64,000 nt of DNA from the NCBI GenBank assembly GCA_016710115.1, contig JADJLN010000006.1, forward strand, positions 182,812 through 246,811, read 5' to 3'. Made by a program: the position numbers and the translations under genes. Shown here piece after piece: positions 1 through 11,413 of the stretch (within the stretch, counting starts at the first letter, position 1; every line of letters begins with the position of its first letter). The DNA is from Saprospiraceae bacterium. Lineage in GTDB: Bacteria; Bacteroidota; Bacteroidia; Chitinophagales; Saprospiraceae. The notes under the pieces are model-generated. The model was not told where the DNA came from and did no database searches. It was given only the letters and a program-made list of their open reading frames with translations.

Positions 1-299
1 GCGATCAGGCTGTTGTCGACATTGATGTAACCTGCAACGGGTTGGTCATTCACACTGGTTTCTCTCCCAACGGAGATGACATCAACGATATGTTCACGAT
101 CGACGGTATAGAGGATTATCCTGAGAACGAACTGACGGTCTTCAACCGATGGGGCCTGAAGATCTATCATCAGAAAGGATACAAGAACAACTGGAATGGA
201 AACTGGGAAGATCAGATCCTGCCTGATGGCACCTACTTCTACGTATTGAAAGATGGAGAAGGAGAGACGTATTCAGGTTATGTCCAGATCCATAGATAA
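1..299 (+). CDS. T9SS type B sorting domain protein, C-terminal fragment
   Basis: The frame is open from the left edge (first full codon at base 3) to TAA at 297-299, so only the C-terminus of a larger secreted protein is present. It shows the gliding-motility-associated (type B) sorting domain: a FSPNGDDIND motif, then TVFNRWG, an aromatic/Asn-rich NNWNGNW stretch and a PDGTYFYVL strand. In this family the domain directs export through the type IX secretion system and is not itself the functional part. The same module closes four other genes in the window. The function of the missing N-terminal part cannot be judged. Confidence 0.9.
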   Translation, partial: DQAVVDIDVTCNGLVIHTGFSPNGDDINDMFTIDGIEDYPENELTVFNRWGLKIYHQKGYKNNWNGNWEDQILPDGTYFYVLKDGEGETYSGYVQIHR

Positions 300-317
300 T
301 CGGTAGATGTGAATCGA

Positions 318-346
318 AAAAGCGGCGTCCATAGGACGCCGCTTTT
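318..346. terminator. bidirectional intrinsic terminator
   Basis: A perfect 13-bp stem (318-330 with 334-346) closes a 3-nt ATA loop, with A-runs on the left and T-runs on the right. It sits between the stop of the partial T9SS gene (299) and the stop of the convergent OmpA-like gene (350), so it can end transcription from both sides. Confidence 0.85.
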
Positions 347-349
347 CGT

Positions 350-2875
350 TTACATTCTCACGATTTTGAACTCGGTTCGCCGGTTGAGCTGGTGCTCTGC
401 CTCAGCGCATTTTACCCCGTCGTCACATCGGTTGACGAGTTGTCGTTCGCCATATCCTTTTGCCACCAACCGCTTTACATCGATACCCAGATCCTGCAGA
501 TACTGGATGGCAGATTGTGCGCGGCGTTGGGAAAGATCTTCATTGTAGTCATCCCGTCCCCGACAGTCGGTATGTGAACTCAATTCGATTTCCATGTTCG
601 GAAACTTGTTCATGAGGCGAGCCAGTTCGTCCAGATTGGATCGTGCATCAGCCCGGATGGTCGCTTTGTCATAATCGTAGTAAATTCCTTCGAGTTTGAA
701 CTTGGCACCTTCTGTAAGGTCTTCTTCCGCAATCCCGAGGATAATCGGCTCCACTTCAATGATGCGTTTGGTCATCGGACCCATTCCCTGGATCTCCGGT
801 GCAGATAAAGCAATGACCGAACTCAGGAATCCTTCTGCTTTTGCCCTGATCTGATAACGTTTGCGTTCATCCAGCTGCCAGGGCAGATTGGGGTCTGCTG
901 ATTGACTCAAACTGGCCGTTTCTGCAAATCCCTGATCAGTGAGGAATCGGGCGGTGATCAAATCCACCTGAACATCATTCCAATCCATGATGCCCTTTTC
1001 CGTCGTGGACCGCAGTTGGTAACGTCCCTTGAACCAGGCACGCAATTCATCCGGATCGGCCGGTTTCTTCTCTTTGACGGATCCCAGTGGAGCCGCTTTC
1101 TGAACGGCTTCCAGACCGATGATCGGCTTCTGTGCCTTCCGATCGCGAATCTGCACCAGATCACCTTCTACAAAGATTGCACCGGGTGGAAAGAGAGACG
1201 GATCGAAGAGATTGAGTGCCGAAGCTGATTTGTCCTCCTCATTAGCTGTCTGCGAAACAGGGATCAATTTACCGGCAGGTGTCATTTCAAATACCTCGAC
1301 AACGGGATTGTTGACGGGAAGTCCACTATCCTTATCGACGACATGGAAGATGAAAGGCTGGAAAACGCCTGGCTCCAGTTTGATAATTTGAGATTCCTCG
1401 CTGGGCAATTCAATCGCGTAATTCGCCGTGATGAATTTTGGCGCAGACACCTCGATGGTATGTGATCCAGGGTTCAATGACTGAATTCTCAGTTTCCCAT
1501 CCTCGTTCGCTTCCAGCAACCGGTTGCCGAATTTCACTTTGGCCCCAGGGATAATCAATCCGGTCTGTGCATCGACGATCAATACTTCTGTAGAAGCATA
1601 GGGCAGTTCACCAAGAGGTTTATTGGATACCCATTGGTACAGGTCGTCCATCCCGGCACCCCCTGGACGATTCGAGCTGAGGTAGCCTGTCCGGCGGCCG
1701 GTCATGGTGACCAAGGCAAAATCATCATAGGTTGTGTTGACCGCCTCTCCCAGGTTTCTGCCAGTTGTCAATTCCTTGTTCTCGCCTGGAGCGGCGACAA
1801 AAAGATCAAGCCCACCGAAACCGGTCGAGCCGTCCGAAGCATAAAAGAGAAAGCCGTCATCACTTATAAACGGAAATACTTCATTTCCCGGGCTGTTGAT
1901 TCCAGGTCCCAGATTGATGGGTACACCCCATGTATTTCCGATCCGTTCGACCTTATAGAGATCCAGTCCACCCTGTCCACCTGGCTTATCCGAAGCGAAA
2001 TACATTATTTTCCCCTGCGGGTCCATTGTCGGATGGCAGGTTGCATAGGTTGGAGAGGAGAACGGTACCCTGACTGTTGCCTTCCAGTGGTTACCTTTCT
2101 TACTTGCTTCCCAGATGGTCAGGTCTCTCATCCCTTTTTCATTCAATCCTTCATCCTGAGTCCGGGTGATGTACATCCATTGCGCATCAGGGGAGATCAC
2201 GGCTACACCATCATGATACCTGGAGTCCAACTCACCAAAAGGCTTTGGTTTGTGCCATTGGCCTGTTTCATTTCGTTCAGCCTCGAACAGCCCGGTATAG
2301 CCACGCATGGTCCAGGGATCGTGCAGCATTCCCGGCCGACTGAAGGTCCGATCCGTTGTGAACAACATCTTGTTTTCCCAGAGGAGGGGTGCAAATTCCG
2401 AGGCAGTTGTATTCAATTCAGCCAAGCCGTTGAGTTGCACCTGAAGTGGATTGGGTTCTCCGGCCACCTCTGGGCAGAGTATTTGCGACAATTCACCTTT
2501 CTCCTCCAGGTATCGGCTGTACCACAATTGTCCCTCCTTGCACTGACCTGACATTTTCAATACAAGTGCGTAATGGAGATAGTCCTCCAGACCTCTCACC
2601 TGGTGTATGCCCTTGCCATACCAGATGGCGGCTTCTACCGGCTGACCGTTCAGACGATAATTGTCACCCAGTTGAAGGCAAAGCGGAGGAGACTTTTCCA
2701 GTTCCTCCAGATCCTTCATATACTTGGCGGTCGACAGCGCAAAACCTCCCTGATTGGGGAGATTGAACGGGTCGGCCTTTTTCATATATGACTTTTGAGA
2801 ATAGTCAAATCCCGACTGTGCTGTCAGCATGCTGGAGAACAGGATCAGGAAAGACCAGGCTATGGTATGTTTCAT
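350..2875 (-). CDS. OmpA family protein with PD40 propeller and carboxypeptidase-regulatory-like domain
   Basis: 841 aa. A signal peptide ends near residue 20 (LTAQ). A TPR-like helical part follows (about 50-125), then WD40/PD40-type propeller blades (about 150-420, with recurring ASDKPGGQGGLDLY-type motifs), a CarboxypepD_reg-like sandwich (about 425-510), and a C-terminal OmpA peptidoglycan-binding domain (about 725-841). The OmpA domain has the SSHTDCRG and LSQRRA motifs whose Asp and Arg bind diaminopimelate. This is the architecture of T9SS-associated proteins of the PorE type, which anchor to peptidoglycan. It is the last gene of an operon behind the adhesin and PorP/SprF genes (13 bp gap), so a role in cargo export or attachment is inferred. 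The frame is intact. Confidence 0.85.
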   Translation of the reverse strand: MKHTIAWSFLILFSSMLTAQSGFDYSQKSYMKKADPFNLPNQGGFALSTAKYMKDLEELEKSPPLCLQLGDNYRLNGQPVEAAIWYGKGIHQVRGLEDYLHYALVLKMSGQCKEGQLWYSRYLEEKGELSQILCPEVAGEPNPLQVQLNGLAELNTTASEFAPLLWENKMLFTTDRTFSRPGMLHDPWTMRGYTGLFEAERNETGQWHKPKPFGELDSRYHDGVAVISPDAQWMYITRTQDEGLNEKGMRDLTIWEASKKGNHWKATVRVPFSSPTYATCHPTMDPQGKIMYFASDKPGGQGGLDLYKVERIGNTWGVPINLGPGINSPGNEVFPFISDDGFLFYASDGSTGFGGLDLFVAAPGENKELTTGRNLGEAVNTTYDDFALVTMTGRRTGYLSSNRPGGAGMDDLYQWVSNKPLGELPYASTEVLIVDAQTGLIIPGAKVKFGNRLLEANEDGKLRIQSLNPGSHTIEVSAPKFITANYAIELPSEESQIIKLEPGVFQPFIFHVVDKDSGLPVNNPVVEVFEMTPAGKLIPVSQTANEEDKSASALNLFDPSLFPPGAIFVEGDLVQIRDRKAQKPIIGLEAVQKAAPLGSVKEKKPADPDELRAWFKGRYQLRSTTEKGIMDWNDVQVDLITARFLTDQGFAETASLSQSADPNLPWQLDERKRYQIRAKAEGFLSSVIALSAPEIQGMGPMTKRIIEVEPIILGIAEEDLTEGAKFKLEGIYYDYDKATIRADARSNLDELARLMNKFPNMEIELSSHTDCRGRDDYNEDLSQRRAQSAIQYLQDLGIDVKRLVAKGYGERQLVNRCDDGVKCAEAEHQLNRRTEFKIVRM

Positions 2876-2887
2876 GGTTGGTCAGGA

Positions 2888-3810
2888 TTAAAAGAAACGA
2901 ATGTGACGGGTACCATCAGAGGCCCTGTCCAGGCTGTATTCCAGCATGATTTCTGCCGTGCCATTAGAATATTGGTTCAGGGCAGATATTGTAAAGTCAT
3001 ATCCTACGCCCAACTTCCATTCCGGAGATATCCGGTATTGGACAATCCCTGACAATGCATCATCGAGACGATAGGCAGCACCAAGGATCAACTGATTCAT
3101 CAACAATACACTCACATCAAACGCTATGTCTACAGGCGCTGAAGGGTTGTAACTCAACAACGCCCCAGGGCGTACTCGGAAATTGGGAGACAGGCCAATA
3201 TCAACACCTCCCATCCCGTAAATCTCCCGAATGTCTCCGGTTTTAATTTCGGAATTCGCATTGTCGCGATACAGGAAATTTTTCATGAATCGGGGCACTG
3301 AAATGCCAGATACCACACTTTGTTATGTATGGTCAGACCTGCACCGAAGTTGGGCTTCCAGACATTTTCCAGGCCCCCTCCGACAAGCGGATCACCAGGA
3401 TCAGCCGGATCAGCAAGTTCCCAGTTAATCCGTCCGTATTCTACTGTCCCGGATAGACCGCCGAGCAATTCCAAGCCGTTGGACAATCGCAGGATGTATG
3501 CATAAGAAGCAGTAGCCTGGCCCGTTTGCGTTACACCGATCTGGTCATAACTCATGGCCATGCCAAAGACCGCATTTTTCTGACTCAGAGGCGCAATCAC
3601 ATTGAACATACCCGTCCGGGGAGCGCCTTCAACCCCGAACCACTGATGGCGATACATTCCAGTGAATGTCAACGCATCATAGGTGCCCACCAGGGAAGGA
3701 TTGAAATTCAACTTGTTGAATGTAAACTGGGTGAATTGTGCCGCATGTTGAGCCCGAAGACCCATCACACAAACTGATAATCCCAATATGAGAATGATTC
3801 GATTTTTCAT
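2888..3810 (-). CDS. PorP/SprF family type IX secretion system membrane protein
   Basis: About 307 aa after correction. The start is the ATG at 3808-3810, giving MKNRIILILGLSVCVMGLRA as signal peptide. The family pattern QFTQFTFNKLNFNPSLVGTY and YRHQWFG follows, then alternating outer-membrane beta strands. One base appears lost from the CC at 3306-3307; restoring CCC joins NKVWYL to GISVPRF without a gap. PorP/SprF proteins are outer-membrane beta-barrels that, in the known SprB-SprF pair, are needed for export or attachment of the type B cargo encoded next to them. Here the gene starts 11 bp after the adhesin stop, which matches that pairing. Confidence 0.9.
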
Positions 3811-3820
3811 GTTCGTTCGT

Positions 3821-6800
3821 TTATTCCCGGATGATTTCAACCCAACCTCGGATGGATTGCGGATTCGCACCATTGAACTGGATCAAATAGAAATAGGTCG
3901 TATTCGGCAATGGATTTCCCTGATAGGTCCCATCCCAATCCTGCTGATAATCGTCTGAAAAGAAGACCCGGTCACCCCATCTGTTGAATATACTGATCTC
4001 ATGGTCAGGATAGTCTTCCAGACAAGGGATAATGAACAGGTCATTGAATCCGTCTGCATTTGGCGTAATCATGTTCGGGATGTCACAATCCGTCGGAGTG
4101 AGATCTTCTGATATCTCAATGGTGAGGATCCCTTCATCACACACTTCTTCACAGATACTGCCACAAATCGAATAGACAATCGTAACCGTACCGGTAAAGC
4201 CGGTTTCCGGTTCATATTTAAATGATCCATCCGCGGACATGGTCAGTATGCCATGGTCGGGACCACTGACCAGCGTCACCAGTACACTTTTTGTATTGAA
4301 CAGATCATTTGTCAGCAGATTTCCCTGTAACAGTTTCTGTGTGAACGGGATCGTGTAGTTGTCATTCTGGGCGACGACGATCGCAGCTGGCAGTACTGTC
4401 AGGTTGAATGGCAACGCATTCGCCGATGTACAACCTTCCACAGTGACATTGACCGCATAGCCACCATCATCATCTTCTGGGCATTTTGCAAAATGTAGAT
4501 CGGCTCGAGCGAGGAACCGATTGCATTGAAGCTCCCGCCCGGCGATTGGAACAGCCAGGTGTAGACCACATCCTGGCCTGTATACAATTGACTCGACAAA
4601 ATGATCGAATCACCAATACATATTTCCGCCGGATCAATATCAATGATCGGAGTGGATGGTACTGGCTTGACATCCAGGAAGAGGGAGACCGTATCACCAG
4701 CGCATCCCTGGCTGGACAACACCGTCAACGTGTAATTGCCCTCGGTGGCCAGGTTAGCAATCACTGGTGCGGTCAATGGCGCACCATTGGGTACCGTGTT
4801 TGTGACTTTGTACAACCCTGGGCCCGTCCAGGTATAGGTCAGATCAGCCGGGAATACTTGTACATTCTGGCCGGAAAGCACAATTTCCGATCCCTGACAA
4901 ACCTCAATCACGGGTGGCAGGTCCTCCAGAACCGGAGTAACATCAGGCCAGCAGTTGAACTGACGGAATTCATCCACAAAGTTCATATCCGTATCCGGAC
5001 AAGGTTCGCCCCGGGACATTCGTCTTCATCTGTCCAGAAGTCATTGTCGCTGTTCAGATCGTCTACATCCGGCATACCATCCCCATCTGAATCCACGCAA
5101 TCCCATGGATCAGGGCATTCATAGCCATCTCCGATCCCGTCCCCGTCGCGGTCGATATCCTGAAAATCAGGAGCAAGATCCAGATCCAGATCGCGAGGAT
5201 TGGAAATCGACTGGAGCAACGTTCCTGTTGCATCCATGATCAACGCTCCTCGTGTGTTCACCACCACCGGACTCACACGGGCGGAAGTCTTTGTCTGGAT
5301 CTGTATGTGGGGCCTCCACAACATCTGGCAGGGTATCCCCATCAGAATCCAGATCACGGCAGTCCGGCTCAGCATCCAGGTCAGTATTGACCATGAATGA
5401 CGTCGATTTGATCACAAATCCGATCGCATCCGTGAGTAAACGACCATTTGCATCGACATTCACTGGTCCTTGCCCGGGCTCACCATCCAGAAGTACATAT
5501 CCTTCTTCTGCAGCGTCATATGTTCCATCATTGTCGCTGTCCAGATCCAGATGATCAAAATTGACATCCCCATCACTGTTCAGTCGAACGTAGTTGATGG
5601 TCGCGGTAAACGCATCAGGATCAGTGGCCAGCGGATTGTATAATCCATTTGCGCCAAATATAGCTTTCGGACCATCGATTATACCATTCCCATTCATGTC
5701 TGGTCCATCATGACCGGCCTCAAAGAGATCCGTCAGCCCATCGTTGTCACTATCCAGATCAACGTGGTTTGCGACGCCATCTCCATCTGTATCATATGCT
5801 GGTGCTACCCGATCACAAATGCCATCATTGTTGACATCTACGCAGCCATTGTTCACAGCGAGGTCTTTGCTATCCCAGTAGTTGGGAATGAAATCCCCGT
5901 CCTCGTCGCCATCCGGATCTTTTGCACCAGGCAGACAGGCAAACCCCTGAATACCTTTACAGAATTCCATATTGTCGGGAATACCATCATTATCGTTGTC
6001 GAGATCTTCAAAATCACGGACCCCATCACCGTCTGTATCATTCGTGAAAAAACTGTTTGGGTCACGGAAATCATCTACCCCGTCGGTATCTGAATCAGGG
6101 CAGTCGGGATCGTCGCCATTGGGACATTCCACCGTATCACCAAGTCCGTCATTATCGCTGTCCAGGTCATGGAAATCAGGGATTCCATCGGCGTCCGTAT
6201 CCGGACAAGGCACGCCAGTTTCACATTCGTATCCGTCAGAAATACCGTCATTATCACTATCCGGATCCTGAAAATCGGAAATCCATCTCCGTCAAAATCA
6301 GGAGGGATGTGCACATTGACAAGTGGATCTCCATTCTCGTCCTTGATCGGCACGCCAAAATCGTTCACCATCGGTATACCAAATCCGGAAACGCCATCCT
6401 GATCCGGGTCATAGACACCCGCTTCATAGGTGTCCCAAATGCCATCTGCATCACTGTCCAGATCCTGGAAGTCGGGCAAGCCGAGCATATCTGTATTGAC
6501 CGGATAAGAGGTAGTTGACACTGGATTTCCTGCGCCATCCTCATAGACCTGACCAAATTCATTCACTTTCAGGTCGACATCCGCACCTGTTCCCAGGAAA
6601 CCGTTATTGTCTCCATCCGGATTCACCGTTTCAATGACATCCATCAAGCCATCATTGTCGGAATCATGATCGAGGTAATTGGGAATTCCATCGCCATCGA
6701 AATCCTTCGGACTGCTCAATGGATTGCCACTTGCCGACGGGCTGATCTGGAGGGGGATCCCGACACTGTCGACCATAATACCACCGAATCCATCGTCTAT

Positions 6801-8871
6801 TGCTCCGTCATTGTTACTATCCAGACCTTGCATGTCATCCTCAGCGACATCATTGATACCATCATTGTCTGATTCGCGGTCATCATTATCCGGCACCCCG
6901 TCATTATCCTTATCCGGAGGGAGATAATTAGCTACAGCAAGTTGCCCATTGGCTACACTGGAAATATTGTTGTAGAACCCGTTGTTGCCAAATTCGGCTA
7001 CCGGAGCATTGATGACGCCGTTTCCTTCCGGATCCGCAAGACCATGGCCAGCTTCATACATATCCGGCAAACCATCATTGTCCGAATCCAGATCCAGATG
7101 GTCCGGCACACCGTCTCCATCCTTATCATACACATCGTCAACCTGGTCGCAGATCCCATCCCCATCGACATCGGCACAGGGATTGGCAAATGCCGCATCA
7201 TTGGCATCTCGGAAATTCAGGATCTTGTCCTTGTCTTCATCATGGGATGGATCCGGGCCACCCGGCAAACAGGTAAAACTGCCTACTACTGAACAGAATT
7301 CCCGGATATCCGGAATCCCGTCATTGTCATCATCAAGATCGATAACATCAATGATTCCGTCTCCATCCGAATCCAGTGATGGGTCAACGCAACTGTCCAC
7401 GATATCGATCATCAATGTCACCTCATCCGAAATGGCAGAGGTGGCAATGAAAGACCAGTAGTCCATCATTTTTTCATCGCCCTGATTATTGGAGTAGGAA
7501 TAGGGCTGTAATGTTGGTTGGGGATCACCGGGAATGCCTCCGCCGCTCACACCGCCACCAAAGGAGGAATGGTCATAGAGGAACGATACCTTGCCTGGAT
7601 TCACGCCATTCAAACGAGTCAGATTGATCCCACCAGTTGTATTCTCTATGTCAAATAAAAGAAAATGCATCTCACCACTGTAAATCGTTCCCGACATGCG
7701 CAGTGTCAGCGAGAAATTCTTCTGTGGGGGGATCGGCACGCCAAAATTGTCCTTTCCGTCCCAGAAGATGGAATCCATTCCCCCAAGTACTTCCTTGTTC
7801 TTAGAGATATCCTCCGGATCATCAAAAGAGCTGTTCTGGTTGACATCAATACGAAGTTCTACTTCACCCCGGCCGACAGTTTCGAAAGTGATAAAGCCTC
7901 CTTGTCCAACACCCATCACGTATTGCCCACAAATGGAATAGATGCTTGTATCTGCTACATATGCAGAAAAATCCACGTTGAAAAGCGGGTCGTTGTAACT
8001 AGGAATTACTGGATTCAACCAGTTTTTGAATTTGACATTTCTGTACACATCGAAATCCGATGCCTCCAGTGGGAGGTCCGGATCAGGTACATTGAAAAAG
8101 AGTTTATTGTTTGCGATCGGGCTGAAATCCTTGGTTTGAGGTTCATACAGATAGTTGTTGCCACTCAACCAGCTGCTCGCCTGCCACGACCGGATAAACT
8201 CAGTGTCTTCAGCTGACTGGAGGATGGGCTTGCGCTCATGATCGACGATACCTCTGTTATTACTGGATAGAAACCAGCCCCAGGGGTCCATATCTTCCAT
8301 CTTCAGATTGTACTGAATACCCTCGTCGCTCAATACATAGAGATCAATATCTGTCAGGTTTCCATTGTCATTGACAACATAGGAGATCTCCTGCGTGAAT
8401 ACCCTACCGGTCAGCATATCTCCACCATCATTGGCGGCTGCATTTTTTGATACCGTGATATCCCACGCCAGCACAACACGTTGGTTGGTCGGCTGATCTA
8501 CAATTCGCTGCCAATTGTCCACATTGAGGACATTGTTGAATGGACTTGTCGAATATGCCGGATATTCCAATGTGATCGTCCATATTCCTTCCTCCCCGGA
8601 CAGAACTGGCACGACACCAGGAATATATCCCGGGCCATTCAGCGTACCTCCGCCGGTAGGACCAGCAAATTCCTGCGTCTTGTTATAAATGATCCCCTTC
8701 TGAAAATTGACTCCCTTGTTGTCGAACAAGGTGTGGTCAGTACCATCGGGACGGATAACCCGGATAAATCCGCCGGCAATACCCAAGGTCTTTGGAGCCT
8801 TCTGCATAGGTACTGATACCGAGCAAAAACAACCCCAAAACCAGACCCATCCTGTACAACCAAAACTTCAT
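3821..8871 (-). CDS. giant T9SS type B adhesin with Asp-rich (TSP3-like) repeats
   Basis: About 1,683 aa after correcting five indels (near 8787, 6277, 5280, 5010 and 4479). The start at 8871 gives a signal peptide (MKFWLYRMGLVLGLFLLG). The parts in order are: an unrecognised N-terminal beta-rich region (to about residue 480); a long run of DxDxDG-type calcium-binding repeats of the thrombospondin type 3 class; Ig-like domains; a cadherin/VCBS-like module with NDLF and HGIL motifs; and a type B sorting domain (NMITPNADGFNDLF, SIFNRWG). Export through T9SS to the cell surface is expected. Such proteins serve as gliding or attachment adhesins in the phylum, but the ligand is unknown. It leads the operon with PorP/SprF and the OmpA-like gene. 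Confidence 0.85.
5015..7380 (-). repeat. Asp-rich DxDxDG repeat region inside the adhesin
   Basis: More than twenty copies of motifs such as DLDSDNDG, DTDGDGV and DSDGDGI are spaced about 12-40 residues apart, coding for a likely calcium-stiffened stalk. At the DNA level this gives many near-repeats of GTCATTGTCGCTGTCCAGATC type. Two of the five indels of the gene lie within it (5280, 6277), and a third (5010) lies just past its left end. Confidence 0.8.
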
Positions 8872-9020
8872 GGAGATCATATTAAACATATTTCAAATAC
8901 ATGATAATCAATATCTATACCAACTTCATAAGAAACATGCTACACATGCATCATTATTTCATGTCACAGATATGACCGGATATACGCGAAACAGACCAAA
9001 CGTGTTTCACGGAGATTGGG

Positions 9021-9028
9021 TACCTTTC
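9021..9028 (+). promoter_or_regulatory. possible -7 box of the S9 peptidase gene
   Basis: TACCTTTC differs from the Bacteroidota consensus TAnnTTTG only in the last base and lies 21 nt before the ATG at 9050. No clear -33 TTG is placed correctly. Weak support. Confidence 0.3.
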
Positions 9029-9049
9029 ATCGCTCAATCCCCAGGTATC

Positions 9050-11413
9050 ATGCGCAACCTCCTTTTTCCCCTTGTCCTGATCGGACTGATGCCTTGTTTC
9101 CTTTCTGCTCAATCACTCCAACTGGGGGAGATCATGAACGGTGAGTCGTTTGTCGGTTTCCTGCCAGAACAGGTAACTTTGGTCACCAGACAGTGAAACC
9201 ATTCTCTTCTCCCGGAATCCCGAAAAGAACTGATCCGGCAGTCCTATTCCCGGCACACCGATCGAGGTATCCAGAAGCGCTCAATCGATGATATCCGGGA
9301 TATTCCAAGCGGTAGCTGGACCTGGTCTGCTTCCCATTCTCGGGCCGTGACCAGCTGGCAAAGCGATATCTACATCTGGGATCATCCCACCAGATCATTC
9401 CGTCAACTGACCTCGACGACCGAGCGTGAATCCGATCCATTTTTTGGAAAATCAGACTCGGAAATCGGTTATGCTGCCGGTCAAAATCTCTACCTCCTCG
9501 ACCTGACAAAGGGGACCATTACACAATTGACAGACCTTCGAAAAGGGAATAAAAAACAGGATTCCAATCCCAGCAACCAGGACCGCTGGCTGGAACGGGA
9601 TCAGATGCAATTGTCTGCCATTCTGCAATCTCGAAATGCAACTGAACTGGCCCAAAAGGAACTGGATGAGCAGATTAAACCCAAGCGGCCGCGTTCGATC
9701 TATGTTGGCGATGACCGTATTTCGGGGTTATCCGCCGGGCCTTCCCTTCGCTTTTTTACCTGGTCACAGGTACATGTTGCTTCCCCGAAAGCAACAGAGG
9801 TACCTGCCTATGTCACAAAATCAGGTTATACCGCCGATTTGCAGGCACGGCCGAAAGTGGGTCACGATCAGGATTTGGTTACGTTTCATTGCTATGACAG
9901 GCAACGGGATACAACCTATCAAATCGTCATTGACAGTTTGCCCGGGATTTACCAAAAACCTGCATTCCAGGCGATCTACTACACCGATTCCATCCCCTGG
10001 AATCCTGTCCGACGAACGCCCAAACCGGTCATCTTTCACGGTCCGGTCTGGTCGGATCAGGGCCTGGCGTTACTGGACATCAAGAGCCTCGACCACAAGG
10101 ATCGCTGGGTTGCGGTCTATGATCCATCTGACAACCAGCTGCGGGTGATCGATCACCAGCATGATGACTGCTGGATCGGCGGCCCCGGGATTGTCAGCTG
10201 GACAGAAATGGGCGGTCAAATGGGATGGCTTGACCATGGACGCGCTGTCTGGTTTCTGTCAGAACAAACCGGCTATGCGCATGTCTATTCACACCATCTC
10301 GATTCAGATCGTCAGACAGCATTGACGCAAGGCGAGTTTGAAGTCCTGGATGTGCAACTGTCCAGGGATGAGAAGACGTTCTTTCTTCGGGCCAATGCAG
10401 AAGGACCCGCCGAACAGCATGTGTATCACCTTCCAGCAAGGGGTGGTCAACTGGTCAGAATCACAGATCGTCCCGGTAACTATGAAATGGTCGTTTCACC
10501 GGATGAAAAACGTCTTGCGATCCGGTATTCCTTTGCGAATCTGCCCTGGGAGCTCCATGAGATGCCGAACAGAGCCGGCGCAAAGATGACCCGCATCACC
10601 CAGTCTACAACAGCTCAATTCAACGCCTACAACTGGCGTATTCCAGAGATCATTCATGTGCCTGCGGATGATGGTGCAAAAGTACCTGCACGAATTTATC
10701 GACCGTCCAACCCGAATGGGGCTGCAGTGATCTTTGTCCACGGTGCCGGCTACCTGCAAAACGTACACAACTGGTGGAGCAGCTATTTTCGCGAATATAT
10801 GTTTCACAATCTCCTTTGCGATGAAGGATATACCGTGCTCGACATGGACTATCGTGCAAGCAGTGGCTATGGACGCGACTGGCGAACGGCCATATACAGA
10901 CATATGGGTGGGCGCGATCTGACCGATCAGGTGGACGGGGCCCGTTTCCTGGTCGACAGTATCGGCATCGATAAGGACCGGATTGGTATCTATGGGGGGT
11001 CATATGGAGGGTTCATCACCTTGATGGCCTTGTTCAAACACCCGGGCACCTTTGCCTGTGGTGCTGCCTTGCGGTCAGTGACCGATTGGGCTCATTACAA
11101 CGATCCCTACACGGCAAACATCCTGAACACACCTGTGGAAGACAGCATCGCCTATCGACAGTCTTCACCGATCTATTACGCTGAAGGCCTGGTGGATCCT
11201 CTGGTCATGCTGCATGGCATGGTCGATGTCAACGTCCAGTTCCAGGATGTTGTCAGACTGAGCCAGCGGTTGATCGAATTGGGAAAGACGGATTGGGAGT
11301 TAGCTGTGTTCCCATTGGAGGATCATGGTTTTGTCGAAGCGAGCTCCTGGAAGGATGAATACCGCCGGATATATGAACTGTTCAGGAAACATCTGTCCCA
11401 CCCAGCGCATTGA
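9050..11413 (+). CDS. S9 family prolyl oligopeptidase / dipeptidyl peptidase IV-like
   Basis: 787 aa after correction. The ATG at 9050 gives a signal peptide ending LSAQ. A beta-propeller fills the N-terminal half, and an alpha/beta-hydrolase domain follows with the Ser nucleophile in YGGSYGGF (TCA at 11000-11002), an Asp in HGMVDVNVQF and the His in LEDHGF, in the right order for the S9 triad. Two indels compensate each other: one extra T in the run 9178-9180 and one missing C in the run 9219-9221. Between them the corrected frame reads TWSPDSETILFSRNP, as expected for this family; uncorrected it shows a false TGA at 9194-9196. The enzyme likely cleaves dipeptides from peptides in the periplasm. 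Its 3' end overlaps murQ by 32 bp on the other strand. Confidence 0.88.

Noticed and set aside
1634..2551. 305-codon open frame on the plus strand opposite the OmpA-like gene
   Set aside because: It lies wholly antisense to a gene with clear domains; the translation is Cys/His/Pro-rich with no known motif. A shadow frame.
9194..9196. In-frame TGA in the S9 peptidase gene as recoding (selenocysteine) or a true stop
   Set aside because: Between an extra T (9178-9180) and a missing C (9219-9221) another frame gives the family sequence TWSPDSETILFS; no SECIS-like hairpin was seen.
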